The position numbers and the translations under genes are program-made. 64,000 bases of DNA from RBG-16-66-20 sp036262835 (GTDB lineage: Bacteria > Pseudomonadota > Gammaproteobacteria > Burkholderiales > SG8-39), in assembly GCA_036262835.1 (NCBI GenBank), contig DATAID010000105.1:124001-188000 (forward strand), given 5' to 3'. How positions within the stretch are numbered: position 1 is the stretch's first letter; each line of letters starts with the position of its first letter. Shown piece by piece: positions 42,555-50,658 of the stretch. A model generated the notes under the pieces. It ran no database searches. It worked only from the letters and a program-made list of their open reading frames with translations, and had not been told where the DNA came from.

Positions 42555-43381
42555 CTCCGCGCTCCGCCCTTCACCGCGCCCACCGTCAATCCCTTGACGA
42601 TGTGGCGCTGCGCGATGAGGCCGAGCGCGATCACCGGCGCCATGCCGACCATCGCCGCGGCGGCGAGGCGCGCCCACTGCGTCTGCTCGAGCGAGATGAA
42701 GTTGAACATTGCGACCGTCACCGTGCGCACCGTGTTGCCGCCGAGCACGACCGCGAAGAGGAATTCGTTCCACGAATTGAGGAAGACGAAGATGAGCGTC
42801 ACGGCGATGCCGCCCCTGGCCTGCGGCAGGATCACGTGCCAGAGCGCGCGCCAGCGGCCGGCGCGATCGAGGAGCGCCGCCTCCTCCATCTCGCGCGGAA
42901 TCTCCTCGAAATACGACACCAGCAGCCAGATCGCGAACGGCAGCGCGAAGGTGAGGTAAACGAGCACGAGCCCCTGGTAGGTGTCGGTCCAGCCGATCCT
43001 GCGCAGGAGCAGGAAATAAGGGATGACCAGGCCCACCGGCGGCAGCATCTGCGTGGCGAGCACGTAGAAGCCGGAGGCGCGCTTGAACGGCAGGTCGAGC
43101 CGCGAGAGCGCGTACGCGGCGGGAATCGCGAAGAGCATGGTGAGGACGGTGGTCAGGCCCGAGACGATGACGCTCGAGACGAGGTTCGGCAGGATCGAGG
43201 TCGCGCCGAAAAGGACGTCGCGGTAGTTGCCGGCGGTCGGCTCGAAAATGACGGTCGGCGGATAGGCGAGCACGTCCCGCTCGGTCTTGAGCGAGGTGAG
43301 CAGGCCCCACAGCACCGGAAAGGTCCAGACGAGCATCATCAGGACGGCGACGGCGAGCAGGACGGCGTGGCGAAGCTTCAC
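42551..43381 (-). CDS. carbohydrate-type ABC transporter permease (MalG-like)
   Basis: A 276-residue inner-membrane permease with about six segments. The EAA loop reads EEAALLDRAGRWRALWHVILPQ, which contacts the ATPase. GTG at 43381 overlaps the stop of the preceding permease (GTGA). It is the second permease of a CUT1 importer. Confidence 0.9.
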   Translation of the reverse strand: MKLRHAVLLAVAVLMMLVWTFPVLWGLLTSLKTERDVLAYPPTVIFEPTAGNYRDVLFGATSILPNLVSSVIVSGLTTVLTMLFAIPAAYALSRLDLPFKRASGFYVLATQMLPPVGLVIPYFLLLRRIGWTDTYQGLVLVYLTFALPFAIWLLVSYFEEIPREMEEAALLDRAGRWRALWHVILPQARGGIAVTLIFVFLNSWNEFLFAVVLGGNTVRTVTVAMFNFISLEQTQWARLAAAAMVGMAPVIALGLIAQRHIVKGLTVGAVKGGARR

Positions 43382-44262
43382 CGGGTTTTTCTGAAAACGA
43401 ACAAGCCGAACGAAACCGCGAGCGTGAGAAAGAGCAGCACCGTCGCGACGGCGGCGCCGTAGCCGAGGTTGAGCTCGGTGAACGATAGCCGGTAGGCGTA
43501 GAGATTGAGGATCTCGGTCGCCGAGCCCGGCCCGCCGCCCGTCGCGGCGAAGATCGCCGCGAAGGCCGAGAGCGCCGTCACCATGCGCAGGATCACCACG
43601 ATCACGATCGCCGGCCGCAGGAGCGGCAGCGTGATGTGCCAGAAGCGCTGCCAGGGTCCGGCTCGGTCGAGGCGCGCCGCTTCGTAGATGTCGGGCGGCA
43701 GCGCCGCCAGGCTCGCGAGCAGCACGAGGAACGCGAATGGCGTCCATTGCCAGGTATGGATGGCGATGACCGAGACGAGGGCGAGCTGCGGGTCGCCCAG
43801 CCAGTTGAAGCTGCCGAGACCCAGCGCTCGCGTCGCGAAGTCGAGGATGCCGAAATCGGGCGCGAGCACGAGCGAGCGCCAGAAAAGGCCCGCCACCACC
43901 GGCGCGAGCACGATCGGCAGGATCGCCGCCACGCGCAGCAGCCCCTGCCCGAGGCGCACCTGCATGACGAGGAGCGCGAGGCCGAGGCCGACCACGACCT
44001 GGAGCGCAACCGTGGTGCCCGTGTAGACGAACGTGAGCCAGAGCGAGCTCCAGAAGCGCCGGTCGCCGCCCAGCTTGGCGTAGTTCTCCAGGCCGGCAAA
44101 GCCCGAGAGCCACGGCATCGACAGGTCGACGCGCTGCACGCTCGTCCACAGGAGATAGACGAGCGGCAGCGTCGTGGTGACCAGGAGCAGCAGCAGCGCA
44201 GGAAGAAAGAGCGCCAGCGCGAACCGGCGCTCCCCGCGCATTTTCCCTGCGGGTCGAGCCAA
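43378..44262 (-). CDS. carbohydrate-type ABC transporter permease (MalF-like)
   Basis: A 294-residue permease with six predicted segments. The EAA loop is YEAARLDRAGPWQRFWHITLP. It follows the binding-protein gene by one base and overlaps the second permease gene. Together they form the channel of the importer. Confidence 0.9.
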   Translation of the reverse strand: MARPAGKMRGERRFALALFLPALLLLLVTTTLPLVYLLWTSVQRVDLSMPWLSGFAGLENYAKLGGDRRFWSSLWLTFVYTGTTVALQVVVGLGLALLVMQVRLGQGLLRVAAILPIVLAPVVAGLFWRSLVLAPDFGILDFATRALGLGSFNWLGDPQLALVSVIAIHTWQWTPFAFLVLLASLAALPPDIYEAARLDRAGPWQRFWHITLPLLRPAIVIVVILRMVTALSAFAAIFAATGGGPGSATEILNLYAYRLSFTELNLGYGAAVATVLLFLTLAVSFGLFVFRKTR

Positions 44263-44263
44263 C

Positions 44264-45652
44264 CTAGCCCTTCAGGATCTGCGCGATGCGCGTCTGCGCC
44301 TCGTCGAGCGCTTCCCTGGGCTTCTGCTGGCCGACGAGCGCCGCCTGGATCGCGGTCGCCATCGTCTCGCCGACGGCCGGCCACTGCGGCATGCGCGGGC
44401 GCCAGTCGACGTCAAGGTCCTGGCGCATAGAATCGATCGACGCCTGCAGGAAGTTCGCGCCCAGGCCGCCCGCGAGCGCGCCGAACTCCTTCGACTGCCA
44501 GAGCGAGAGCCGGTTCAGGCCGAGGCGCTTCACCGGCCCTTGCGCCTTCCAGGAGGTGCGCGCCTGCGTCTCGGCCGAGCTCGCCCACTGGATGAAGAGC
44601 CACGTGGCGCGCTTCGCCTTGTCCGAGAGCGCCGAGTTGATCGGGAAGCCCCAGTTCCAGATCGAGGACACGCGCTTGCCCGAAGGCCCTTTGGGCCAGC
44701 GCGCATAGCCGATCTTGCCGATCACCTTGGACTTCTCCGGGTTGTTCAGCACCGAGGCCGACGTGTTCGCGTCGATGTAGAGGCCGAGCGTGCTCTGCGA
44801 GAACGCATCGGCGAGGTCGGGCCAGTTCCAGTTGCGCACCGCGGGCGGCGAGTATTTCGTGAGCAGGTCCACGTACCACTCGAGCGCCGCAATGCCTTCC
44901 TTGCTGTTTGCCTGAAACGTCCCGCCCGAGAACCAGTGGCCGCCGAGCGCGCGGAAGATCGAGGGATAGATGTACATGTTCTGCCCGGCGCCCTTGAAGC
45001 CGCGCAGCGCCGCGCCCCACACGCGATTATTCGGGTCGTGGATCGCGGCGGCGTTCTTCGCCACCTCGTCCAAGGTCTCGGCGGGCTTGAGGCCCTTCGC
45101 GTCGTAGAGATCCTTGCGGTAGATCTGCAGCGTCGACTCGCCGTCGAAGGGAACCCCGTAGAGCTGGCCCTTCACGCTGTTCGCGCCGCGCCAGGCCGGA
45201 ATCATGTCCTCCGGCTTGTACCAGGCGGCGTCCGTCAGCTTCGCATCGCCCAGGTATTTCTGGATCGGCTCGATCCAGCCGTTCGACACATAGAGGTCGT
45301 AGTACATCGGGTCGGCCGCGTGCGTCGCGTACGTGCCCGTCTTCGAGGTGAGATCGAGAATCGCCTTCTGGCGGATCTGGCCGGGCGGCACCTTCTCGTA
45401 GCGCACCTCGACGCCGGTGAGCGCCTGGAATTCGGGCGTCACCGCGATCAGCGCGTCGAAATAGCCGGCCGGAATGACGGCGACGGTGATCTTTTCGCCT
45501 TCGGCCTGCTTCCAGTTGATCTTCGCGCTCTGGTAGGCGCCGAGGTCGGCCTGGGCATGCGCGTATTTCGCGACCCAAGCGGCGCCAAGAACGACAGGGG
45601 CTGCCGCGCCCGCCTTGAGCAGGCGGCGACGGGTTTTCGAATCGACGGTCAT
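44264..45652 (-). CDS. extracellular solute-binding protein, Tat-exported
   Basis: A 462-residue family-1 (sugar-type) binding protein, first gene of the operon. Export is by Tat: TRRRLLKAGAAAPVVLGAA, with AHA before the mature end. FQALTGVEVRYEKVPPGQ and PWPAVGETM-like phrases (PQWPAVGETMATAIQ) are typical of CUT1 binding proteins. The ATG at 45652 was chosen because AGGAGG lies 8 bases upstream; another ATG 6 bases earlier is too close to it. The ligand is unknown. Confidence 0.88.
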   Translation of the reverse strand: MTVDSKTRRRLLKAGAAAPVVLGAAWVAKYAHAQADLGAYQSAKINWKQAEGEKITVAVIPAGYFDALIAVTPEFQALTGVEVRYEKVPPGQIRQKAILDLTSKTGTYATHAADPMYYDLYVSNGWIEPIQKYLGDAKLTDAAWYKPEDMIPAWRGANSVKGQLYGVPFDGESTLQIYRKDLYDAKGLKPAETLDEVAKNAAAIHDPNNRVWGAALRGFKGAGQNMYIYPSIFRALGGHWFSGGTFQANSKEGIAALEWYVDLLTKYSPPAVRNWNWPDLADAFSQSTLGLYIDANTSASVLNNPEKSKVIGKIGYARWPKGPSGKRVSSIWNWGFPINSALSDKAKRATWLFIQWASSAETQARTSWKAQGPVKRLGLNRLSLWQSKEFGALAGGLGANFLQASIDSMRQDLDVDWRPRMPQWPAVGETMATAIQAALVGQQKPREALDEAQTRIAQILKG

Positions 45653-45675
45653 TTGCATTTCCTCCTCTGTCGCCC

Positions 45676-45713
45676 TTATAACAATATAGGACAACCGAGG
45701 TCAACCCAGGTCA
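45676..45713 (-). promoter_or_regulatory. sigma-70 promoter and candidate operator of the AcnX/ABC operon
   Basis: On the minus strand, TTGACC (45704-45699), a 17-bp spacer and TTATAA (45681-45676) make a strong promoter about 24 bp before the binding-protein ATG. On the plus strand the direct repeat AGGTCA-N4-AGGTCA lies at 45698-45713, ten bases apart, overlapping the -35 region. CCTATA and TATAAGG form an imperfect palindrome over the -10. Either could be the GntR target. Confidence 0.6.
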
Positions 45714-46814
45714 GCCCGGCGGGCCGCCTGCCGCCACGAAGCGCGGCGCGACCGCGCGCAGGCGCCGTGGATCGATCCGACCGCTCCTCTGGATGTAGCT
45801 CCAGGCGAACTCGCGCGGCGCAAGCTTCATGTGCTCGGCGAAGCGCTCGTACCACGCTCCGCTTGCATCGGCCGCGGCCACCAGCTTTTCGACGATGGGC
45901 CGCCTTTCGCCTTCAAAGCTCTCAAGGCCTTTTTCCTGAAGTAAAACCCTCGCAAGAGCAATCGCATCCTCCATCGCCAGGCGCGTGCCCGAGCCGATGG
46001 AGAAATGCGCCGTGCGTTGCGCATCGCCGATCAGGACCGTGTTGCCGACGCACCAGCGATGGTTGCGAACCCGCGGGAAATTGCGCCAGATCGAGCGGTT
46101 GGAGACGAGCGCATGACCCTCGAGCGTCTCGGCAAAGACACGCTCGCAGTAACGCAGCGTCTGCACCTCGCCCATCGACGCGAACCCGACGTTTTGCCAG
46201 GTCGCCGCGTCGCATTCGATGATGAAGGTGCTCGCATCCCCGGCATAGCGATAGTGGTGCGCGTTGAAGCTGCCCCGCTCGTTCTGAACGAACGTCTGGG
46301 TGAGGGTCGGAAAGACCTTCGAGGTGCCGAACCAGGCGAATTTGTTGGTCAGCGGCTCGACGGTGGTGCCGAAATCGGCCGCACCCCTGACGAAGGAGTT
46401 CGCTCCGTCGGCAGCTACCACGAGATCGTAGCTTTCGAGCTCGCTTTTTTCCCGGAGGGCTTTTTGAAACTCGACTGAAAGCGAAACCTTCGAGAGCTGT
46501 TCGTTCAGCAGCTGCAGCAAACGAAGGCGACCGATCGCGGCAAAACCGATGCCGTCGATGACGATGCGCTCGCCGCGATGGACGACGGTGAGGTCGGTCC
46601 AGCTCTGCATCTGCGGCGTGATCAGGTCGAAGGTGTCGCGGTCGTCGGCGCGGAGGAATTCGAGCGCCCGGTCGGAGAACACCACGCCGAAGCCGAAGGT
46701 CGAGTCGCGCGCGTTCTGCTCCACGACGCGGATGCGCCAGTCCGGGCGCGCGCGCGCAAGCAGGTAGGCGAGGTAAAGCCCCGCCGGTCCCGCGCCCGCG
46801 ATCAGGATCTTCAT
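45711..46814 (-). CDS. FAD-dependent monooxygenase (salicylyl-CoA 5-hydroxylase-like)
   Basis: A 367-residue flavoprotein hydroxylase. The FAD motif GAGPAGLYLAYLLAR, the DG motif in VVAADGANSFVRG and the GD motif in VLIGDAQRTAHFSIGSGT are all clear. The sequence FGFGVVFSDRALEFL and YAGDASTFIIECD resemble the N-terminal half of bifunctional salicylyl-CoA 5-hydroxylases and 2-aminobenzoyl-CoA monooxygenases, here without the C-terminal old-yellow-enzyme domain. The ATG at 46814 begins right before the FAD motif. It follows the LysR gene by 13 bp and may supply gentisyl-CoA for the gentisate genes on the other strand. Confidence 0.82.
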   Translation of the reverse strand: MKILIAGAGPAGLYLAYLLARARPDWRIRVVEQNARDSTFGFGVVFSDRALEFLRADDRDTFDLITPQMQSWTDLTVVHRGERIVIDGIGFAAIGRLRLLQLLNEQLSKVSLSVEFQKALREKSELESYDLVVAADGANSFVRGAADFGTTVEPLTNKFAWFGTSKVFPTLTQTFVQNERGSFNAHHYRYAGDASTFIIECDAATWQNVGFASMGEVQTLRYCERVFAETLEGHALVSNRSIWRNFPRVRNHRWCVGNTVLIGDAQRTAHFSIGSGTRLAMEDAIALARVLLQEKGLESFEGERRPIVEKLVAAADASGAWYERFAEHMKLAPREFAWSYIQRSGRIDPRRLRAVAPRFVAAGGPPG

Positions 46815-46827
46815 GCGTTGATTCCGC

Positions 46828-47727
46828 TCATTCCCTGAAAAGTGCGGCAACCTGCTCGCGCAGCCAGCGCCCGCCCGGGTCGGCCTCGAAGCGCTCGTGC
46901 CAGTGCGCGGCGACCTCGGCGGGCGGAATCGGCACGGGAATGGGCAGCGATTTCAGGCCGGCGCGGCGCTCGAAGACGCGCGCGACGCGCGCCGGCAACG
47001 TGAGGATCAGGTCCGAGCGCTCGAGCACCATGGGGACGACCGTGAAATGCGGCACCCGAAGCGCGATGCGGCGCCCCAGCCCCGCTCTCTCGAAGGCCTC
47101 CTCGATCACGCGATGCCCGCCGCGGTAGGAGACGAGCGCGTGCGAGGCGGCGAGAAACGCCTTGCGGGTGAGCTTTTTCCGCGCGAGCGGGTGCTCCGAG
47201 CGCATCAGGCACACGTAGGGATCGCGAAAAAGCGCCTGGCGGCGCACGGGCGGCCCCAGGCCCGGCAGGAAGCCGACGGCAAGGTCGAGCGTCCCTGCGC
47301 CGAGCGCTTCGGCAATGCCTTCCACTTCGAGCGCCAGGGCCTCCAGTCGCACCGAAGGCGCGAGCTTGAGCGCGCGCTCCACGAGCGGCGGCAAAAACTC
47401 GATCTGCCCGAGGTCGGACATGTAGAAGCGAAAGGCGCGCGTGGAGGTGGCCGGATCGAACCCCGGTCCGTGCGCGAGCGCCGATTCGAGGAGCGCGAGC
47501 GCCTGGCGCACCGGGCCGGCGAGCTCGCGCGCGAAGGGTGTCGCGTCCATGCCGCTCGAGGTGCGCACGAAAAGCGCGTCATCGAAGAGCGCACGCAGCC
47601 GGGCGAGCGCATTGGAGACCGCCGGCTGCGTCAGGTCGAGGCGCCGCGCCGCAACCGTCACGCCCCGGTCGCGCAGCACGGCGTCGAACACCCGCAGCAG
47701 GTTGAGATCGACCTCCTGCACATTCAT
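46828..47727 (-). CDS. LysR family transcriptional regulator (NahR/NodD-like)
   Basis: A 299-residue LysR protein. The helix-turn-helix is LNLLRVFDAVLRDRGVTVAA through LDLTQPAVSNALARLR, and the effector domain contains DLAVGFLPGLGPPVRRQALF. This matches the NahR/NodD/LinR group that senses aromatic acids. The ATG at 47727 lies 97 bp from the divergent TRAP operon and a suitable LysR site sits between them. The flavoprotein gene follows it, probably on the same transcript. Confidence 0.9.
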   Translation of the reverse strand: MNVQEVDLNLLRVFDAVLRDRGVTVAARRLDLTQPAVSNALARLRALFDDALFVRTSSGMDATPFARELAGPVRQALALLESALAHGPGFDPATSTRAFRFYMSDLGQIEFLPPLVERALKLAPSVRLEALALEVEGIAEALGAGTLDLAVGFLPGLGPPVRRQALFRDPYVCLMRSEHPLARKKLTRKAFLAASHALVSYRGGHRVIEEAFERAGLGRRIALRVPHFTVVPMVLERSDLILTLPARVARVFERRAGLKSLPIPVPIPPAEVAAHWHERFEADPGGRWLREQVAALFRE

Positions 47728-47730
47728 GGA

Positions 47731-47787
47731 AATGATTAATACCATGTATTTCATTGATTTGACACATAGAGGGCCGCGCCCTAGTCT
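47731..47787 (+). promoter_or_regulatory. LysR-type site and promoter of the TRAP/IOR operon
   Basis: AATAC-CAT-GTATT (47738-47750) is an exact palindrome nested in AATGA...TCATT (47731-47755). TTGACA follows at 47759-47764, then a 17-bp spacer and a poor -10, TAGTCT (47782-47787). A good -35, weak -10 and an upstream LysR-like T-rich palindrome suit an activator-dependent promoter for the genes from 47825 onward. Confidence 0.5.
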
Positions 47788-47824
47788 GCGCATTGCATTT
47801 CTTTCCCCAAGGAGGAGGAAAACC

Positions 47825-48787
47825 ATGAAAACCCGTGACCGGCTCGCGCTCGCCCTGGCCTTGGCACTCGCGCCCGCCGCCGCGACGGCGCAGGAAGCGA
47901 CGCTGCGCCTCGTCAGCGCGTTTCCCGAGAGCGTGTTCTACGTGAAGCGCACCACCGACTGGATCGCCGATGTCAACAAGGACGGCAAGGGCGTGCTGCA
48001 GATCAACTTCATCGGCGGCCCGAAGGCGATCCCGACCTTCGAGGTCGGCAACGCCGTGAAAACGGGCGTGGTCGACATCGCCATGACCACGGGCGCCTAC
48101 TACACCAACGTCATGCCGGAGGCCGACGCGCTCAAGCTCGCCGAGGTCACCGCGGCCGAGCAGCGCAAGAATGGCGCCTTCGACCTCATCAACAAGATCT
48201 GGCGCGAGAAGGGCAACATGGAATACCTCGCGCGCGTGGTCGAGTTCACGCCCTTCCACCTCTACGTGAACAAGAAGATCGACAAGCCGGACCTGAGCGG
48301 CCTCAAGATCCGCATCACGCCGGTCTATCGCGACTTCTTCCAGGCGCTGCACGCGCAGGTGATGACCACGGCGCCCGGCGAGGTGTACACGGCGCTCGAG
48401 CGCGGCGTGATCGACGGCTACGGCTGGCCGATCCACCTGTTGTTCGACCTGAACTGGCAGGAGAAGACGAAGTACCGCGTCGATCCCGGCTTCTACAACG
48501 CGGAGGTCTCGCTCATCATGAACGAGACGAAGTGGAAGTCGCTCACCCAGGCGCAGCGCGACTACCTCGCGCGCAAGGCGCAGGCCTACGAGGGGCAGAA
48601 CGATTTCTGGAAGCAGTACAACGCGAACGAGGCGAAGCGCCAGGCCGACTCCGGCATCCAGACGATCACGTTCGACGCCGCGACCAGCCGCGAGTACGTC
48701 AAGCTCGCGAACGACGTGGGCTGGGCGGCCATCATCAAGGCCTCGCCGCAGTACGGCCCGCAGCTCAGAAAGGTCCTCAGCCGTTGA
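47825..48787 (+). CDS. TRAP transporter substrate-binding protein (DctP family)
   Basis: A 320-residue periplasmic DctP-family protein with a signal peptide ending ATAQEATL. Family features are KTGVVDIAMTTGAYY, YVNKKIDKPDLSGLKIR, APGEVYTALERGVIDG and the trailing helix ending LRKVLSR. The conserved arginine that binds carboxylates is likely the R in LKIRI. GGAGG (47813-47817) is 7 bases before the ATG. It is the first gene of a TRAP operon; an aromatic acid ligand is inferred from the downstream genes. Confidence 0.9.
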   Translation: MKTRDRLALALALALAPAAATAQEATLRLVSAFPESVFYVKRTTDWIADVNKDGKGVLQINFIGGPKAIPTFEVGNAVKTGVVDIAMTTGAYYTNVMPEADALKLAEVTAAEQRKNGAFDLINKIWREKGNMEYLARVVEFTPFHLYVNKKIDKPDLSGLKIRITPVYRDFFQALHAQVMTTAPGEVYTALERGVIDGYGWPIHLLFDLNWQEKTKYRVDPGFYNAEVSLIMNETKWKSLTQAQRDYLARKAQAYEGQNDFWKQYNANEAKRQADSGIQTITFDAATSREYVKLANDVGWAAIIKASPQYGPQLRKVLSR

Positions 48788-48789
48788 AG

Positions 48790-49338
48790 ATGGACGCCAG
48801 CGCCGGGCGCGTGGACCGCGCCGCAGCCCTCTACGGACGCCTCCTCGAGGCGCTCGCGCTCGCCGGCTGCGGCGTCATTTTCGCGATGACGCTGATGATC
48901 TGCGCCGATGTGCTGCTGAGGAACGTGCACCTCATCCCGGGCGTGTACGGCCTCGAGTGGAGCACCGAGGTGTCGGAAGCGATGCTCTACATCGTGACCA
49001 TCCTCACGGCACCGTGGCTCCTGCGGCAGGGGCAGCATATCCGCGTGGACATCGTGCTGCGCGCGGTGCCGGCGCGGCTCGGCTGGTACTTCGAGTGGGT
49101 CGCGGACGCGCTCGGCCTCGCCTGCTGCCTCGTCGTCTTCTGGTTCGGCACGCAGGCGACGCTCGCGAGCTACCGCGCGGGCGCCATGACGATCAAGACG
49201 CTCGTCACGCCGGAGTGGTGGCTGCTGTCGCTTCTCCCGGTCGGTTTCCTGTTCCTCTCGGCCGAGATGCTTTTCCGGATGCGGCGCCTGTCGCAGAGCG
49301 AGCGGGCGCCGCGCGACGACGCGGTGTCCACCGGCTAG
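48790..49338 (+). CDS. TRAP transporter small permease (DctQ family)
   Basis: A 182-residue membrane protein with four hydrophobic segments (GCGVIFAMTLMICADVLLRN onward), GQHIRVDIVLRAVPAR at the loop and the second pair after it. It begins 2 bp after the binding-protein stop. Confidence 0.88.
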   Translation: MDASAGRVDRAAALYGRLLEALALAGCGVIFAMTLMICADVLLRNVHLIPGVYGLEWSTEVSEAMLYIVTILTAPWLLRQGQHIRVDIVLRAVPARLGWYFEWVADALGLACCLVVFWFGTQATLASYRAGAMTIKTLVTPEWWLLSLLPVGFLFLSAEMLFRMRRLSQSERAPRDDAVSTG

Positions 49339-49344
49339 ACGCCC

Positions 49345-50658
49345 ATGTCCTGGCAAGCTGCCGCCTGGCTGATGCTCGGGGGCTCGACGGTGCTTCTCTT
49401 CCTCGGGCTGCCGGTCGCGTTCTCCTTTCTCGTCATCAACCTCCTCGGCGCCGTGCTCTTTCTGGGCGGCGAGGCGGGACTGATCCAGTTCGTGCGCAAC
49501 GCCGTGGCATCGGTGGCGAGCTTCTCGCTCACGCCGATCCCGCTCTTCATCCTGATGGGCGAGGTGCTCTTTCACACGGGGCTTGCCGTCAAGGTGATCG
49601 ACGGAGTGGAGCGGCTGATCCGCCAGGTACCGGGGCGCCTCGCCGTCGTTGCCGTCGTGGCAGGCACGGTGTTCTCCGCCATCTCAGGCTCGACCATCGC
49701 CACGACCGCGATGCTCGGCAGCCTGATGCTGCCCGTGATGCTCCAGCGCGGCTATCACCCGACCATGGCCACCGGACCATTGATGGCGATCGGCGCGGTG
49801 GACATGCTCATCCCGCCCTCGGCCCTCACCGTGCTGCTCGGCAGCCTCTCGGGCATCTCGATTTCCAAGCTCCTGATCGGCGGCGTGGTGCCGGGGCTCG
49901 TCCTCAGCATCGCCTTCATCCTCTACATCGTCGCGCGCGTGAAGCTGAATCCCTCGCTCGCGCCCGCCTCTGCCTTCGTCGAATACCACGGCTGGGAAAA
50001 GCTGCGCCCCTTCCTGCAGTACGTCCTGCCGCTCGTCTCGATCTTCGTGGTGGTGGTCGCCTCCATGTCGGCGGGCTGGGCGACGCCGACCGAATCGGCG
50101 GCGATCGGCGCGCTTTTCACCATGGTCCTCGCCCTTGCCTACCGGGCGCTAAACGCACAAAACCTCCTCAAGGCGCTGCGCGGCACCGCGGCCATCTCGG
50201 GGATGATCCTTTTCATCATCGTGGGAGCCACCACCTTCTCCCAGATCCTGTCGTTCTCGGGCGCGAGCAACGGCCTGGTCGAGATCATCGCGGGCCTCGG
50301 CTTATCCCCCGGCGCGGTGATCATCGCCATGATGCTCCTGCTGGTTTTCCTTGGGCTTTTCGTCGAGCAGGTGAGCATGATGATGATTACGCTGCCGATC
50401 TACATGCCGCTCGTGCAGAAGTACGGCCTTGACCCGGTCTGGTTCGGGGTCATGTTCCTCATCTGCATGCAGCTGGGACTTCTGCTGCCGCCGCACGGTC
50501 TATTGCTGATGACCATGAAGGGAGTCTCGCCGCCCGAGGTGCGCATGGGCCACATCTTCCAGGCCGTGGCGCCCTACATCGCGATGAGCCTGCTCCTGCT
50601 GCTGCTCGTCTTCTTCGTCCCGGCGGTCGCCGTCTGGCTGCCCAAGGTGCTCGGCTAG
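49345..50658 (+). CDS. TRAP transporter large permease (DctM family)
   Basis: A 437-residue permease with about twelve segments. FILMGEVLFHTGLAVKVIDG, GTVFSAISGSTIATTAMLGS and MITLPIYMPLVQKYGLDPVW are DctM hallmarks. It ends directly before the first IOR alpha gene (stop 50656-50658, next ATG 50659), so transport and oxidation genes are transcribed together. Confidence 0.92.
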   Translation: MSWQAAAWLMLGGSTVLLFLGLPVAFSFLVINLLGAVLFLGGEAGLIQFVRNAVASVASFSLTPIPLFILMGEVLFHTGLAVKVIDGVERLIRQVPGRLAVVAVVAGTVFSAISGSTIATTAMLGSLMLPVMLQRGYHPTMATGPLMAIGAVDMLIPPSALTVLLGSLSGISISKLLIGGVVPGLVLSIAFILYIVARVKLNPSLAPASAFVEYHGWEKLRPFLQYVLPLVSIFVVVVASMSAGWATPTESAAIGALFTMVLALAYRALNAQNLLKALRGTAAISGMILFIIVGATTFSQILSFSGASNGLVEIIAGLGLSPGAVIIAMMLLLVFLGLFVEQVSMMMITLPIYMPLVQKYGLDPVWFGVMFLICMQLGLLLPPHGLLLMTMKGVSPPEVRMGHIFQAVAPYIAMSLLLLLLVFFVPAVAVWLPKVLG

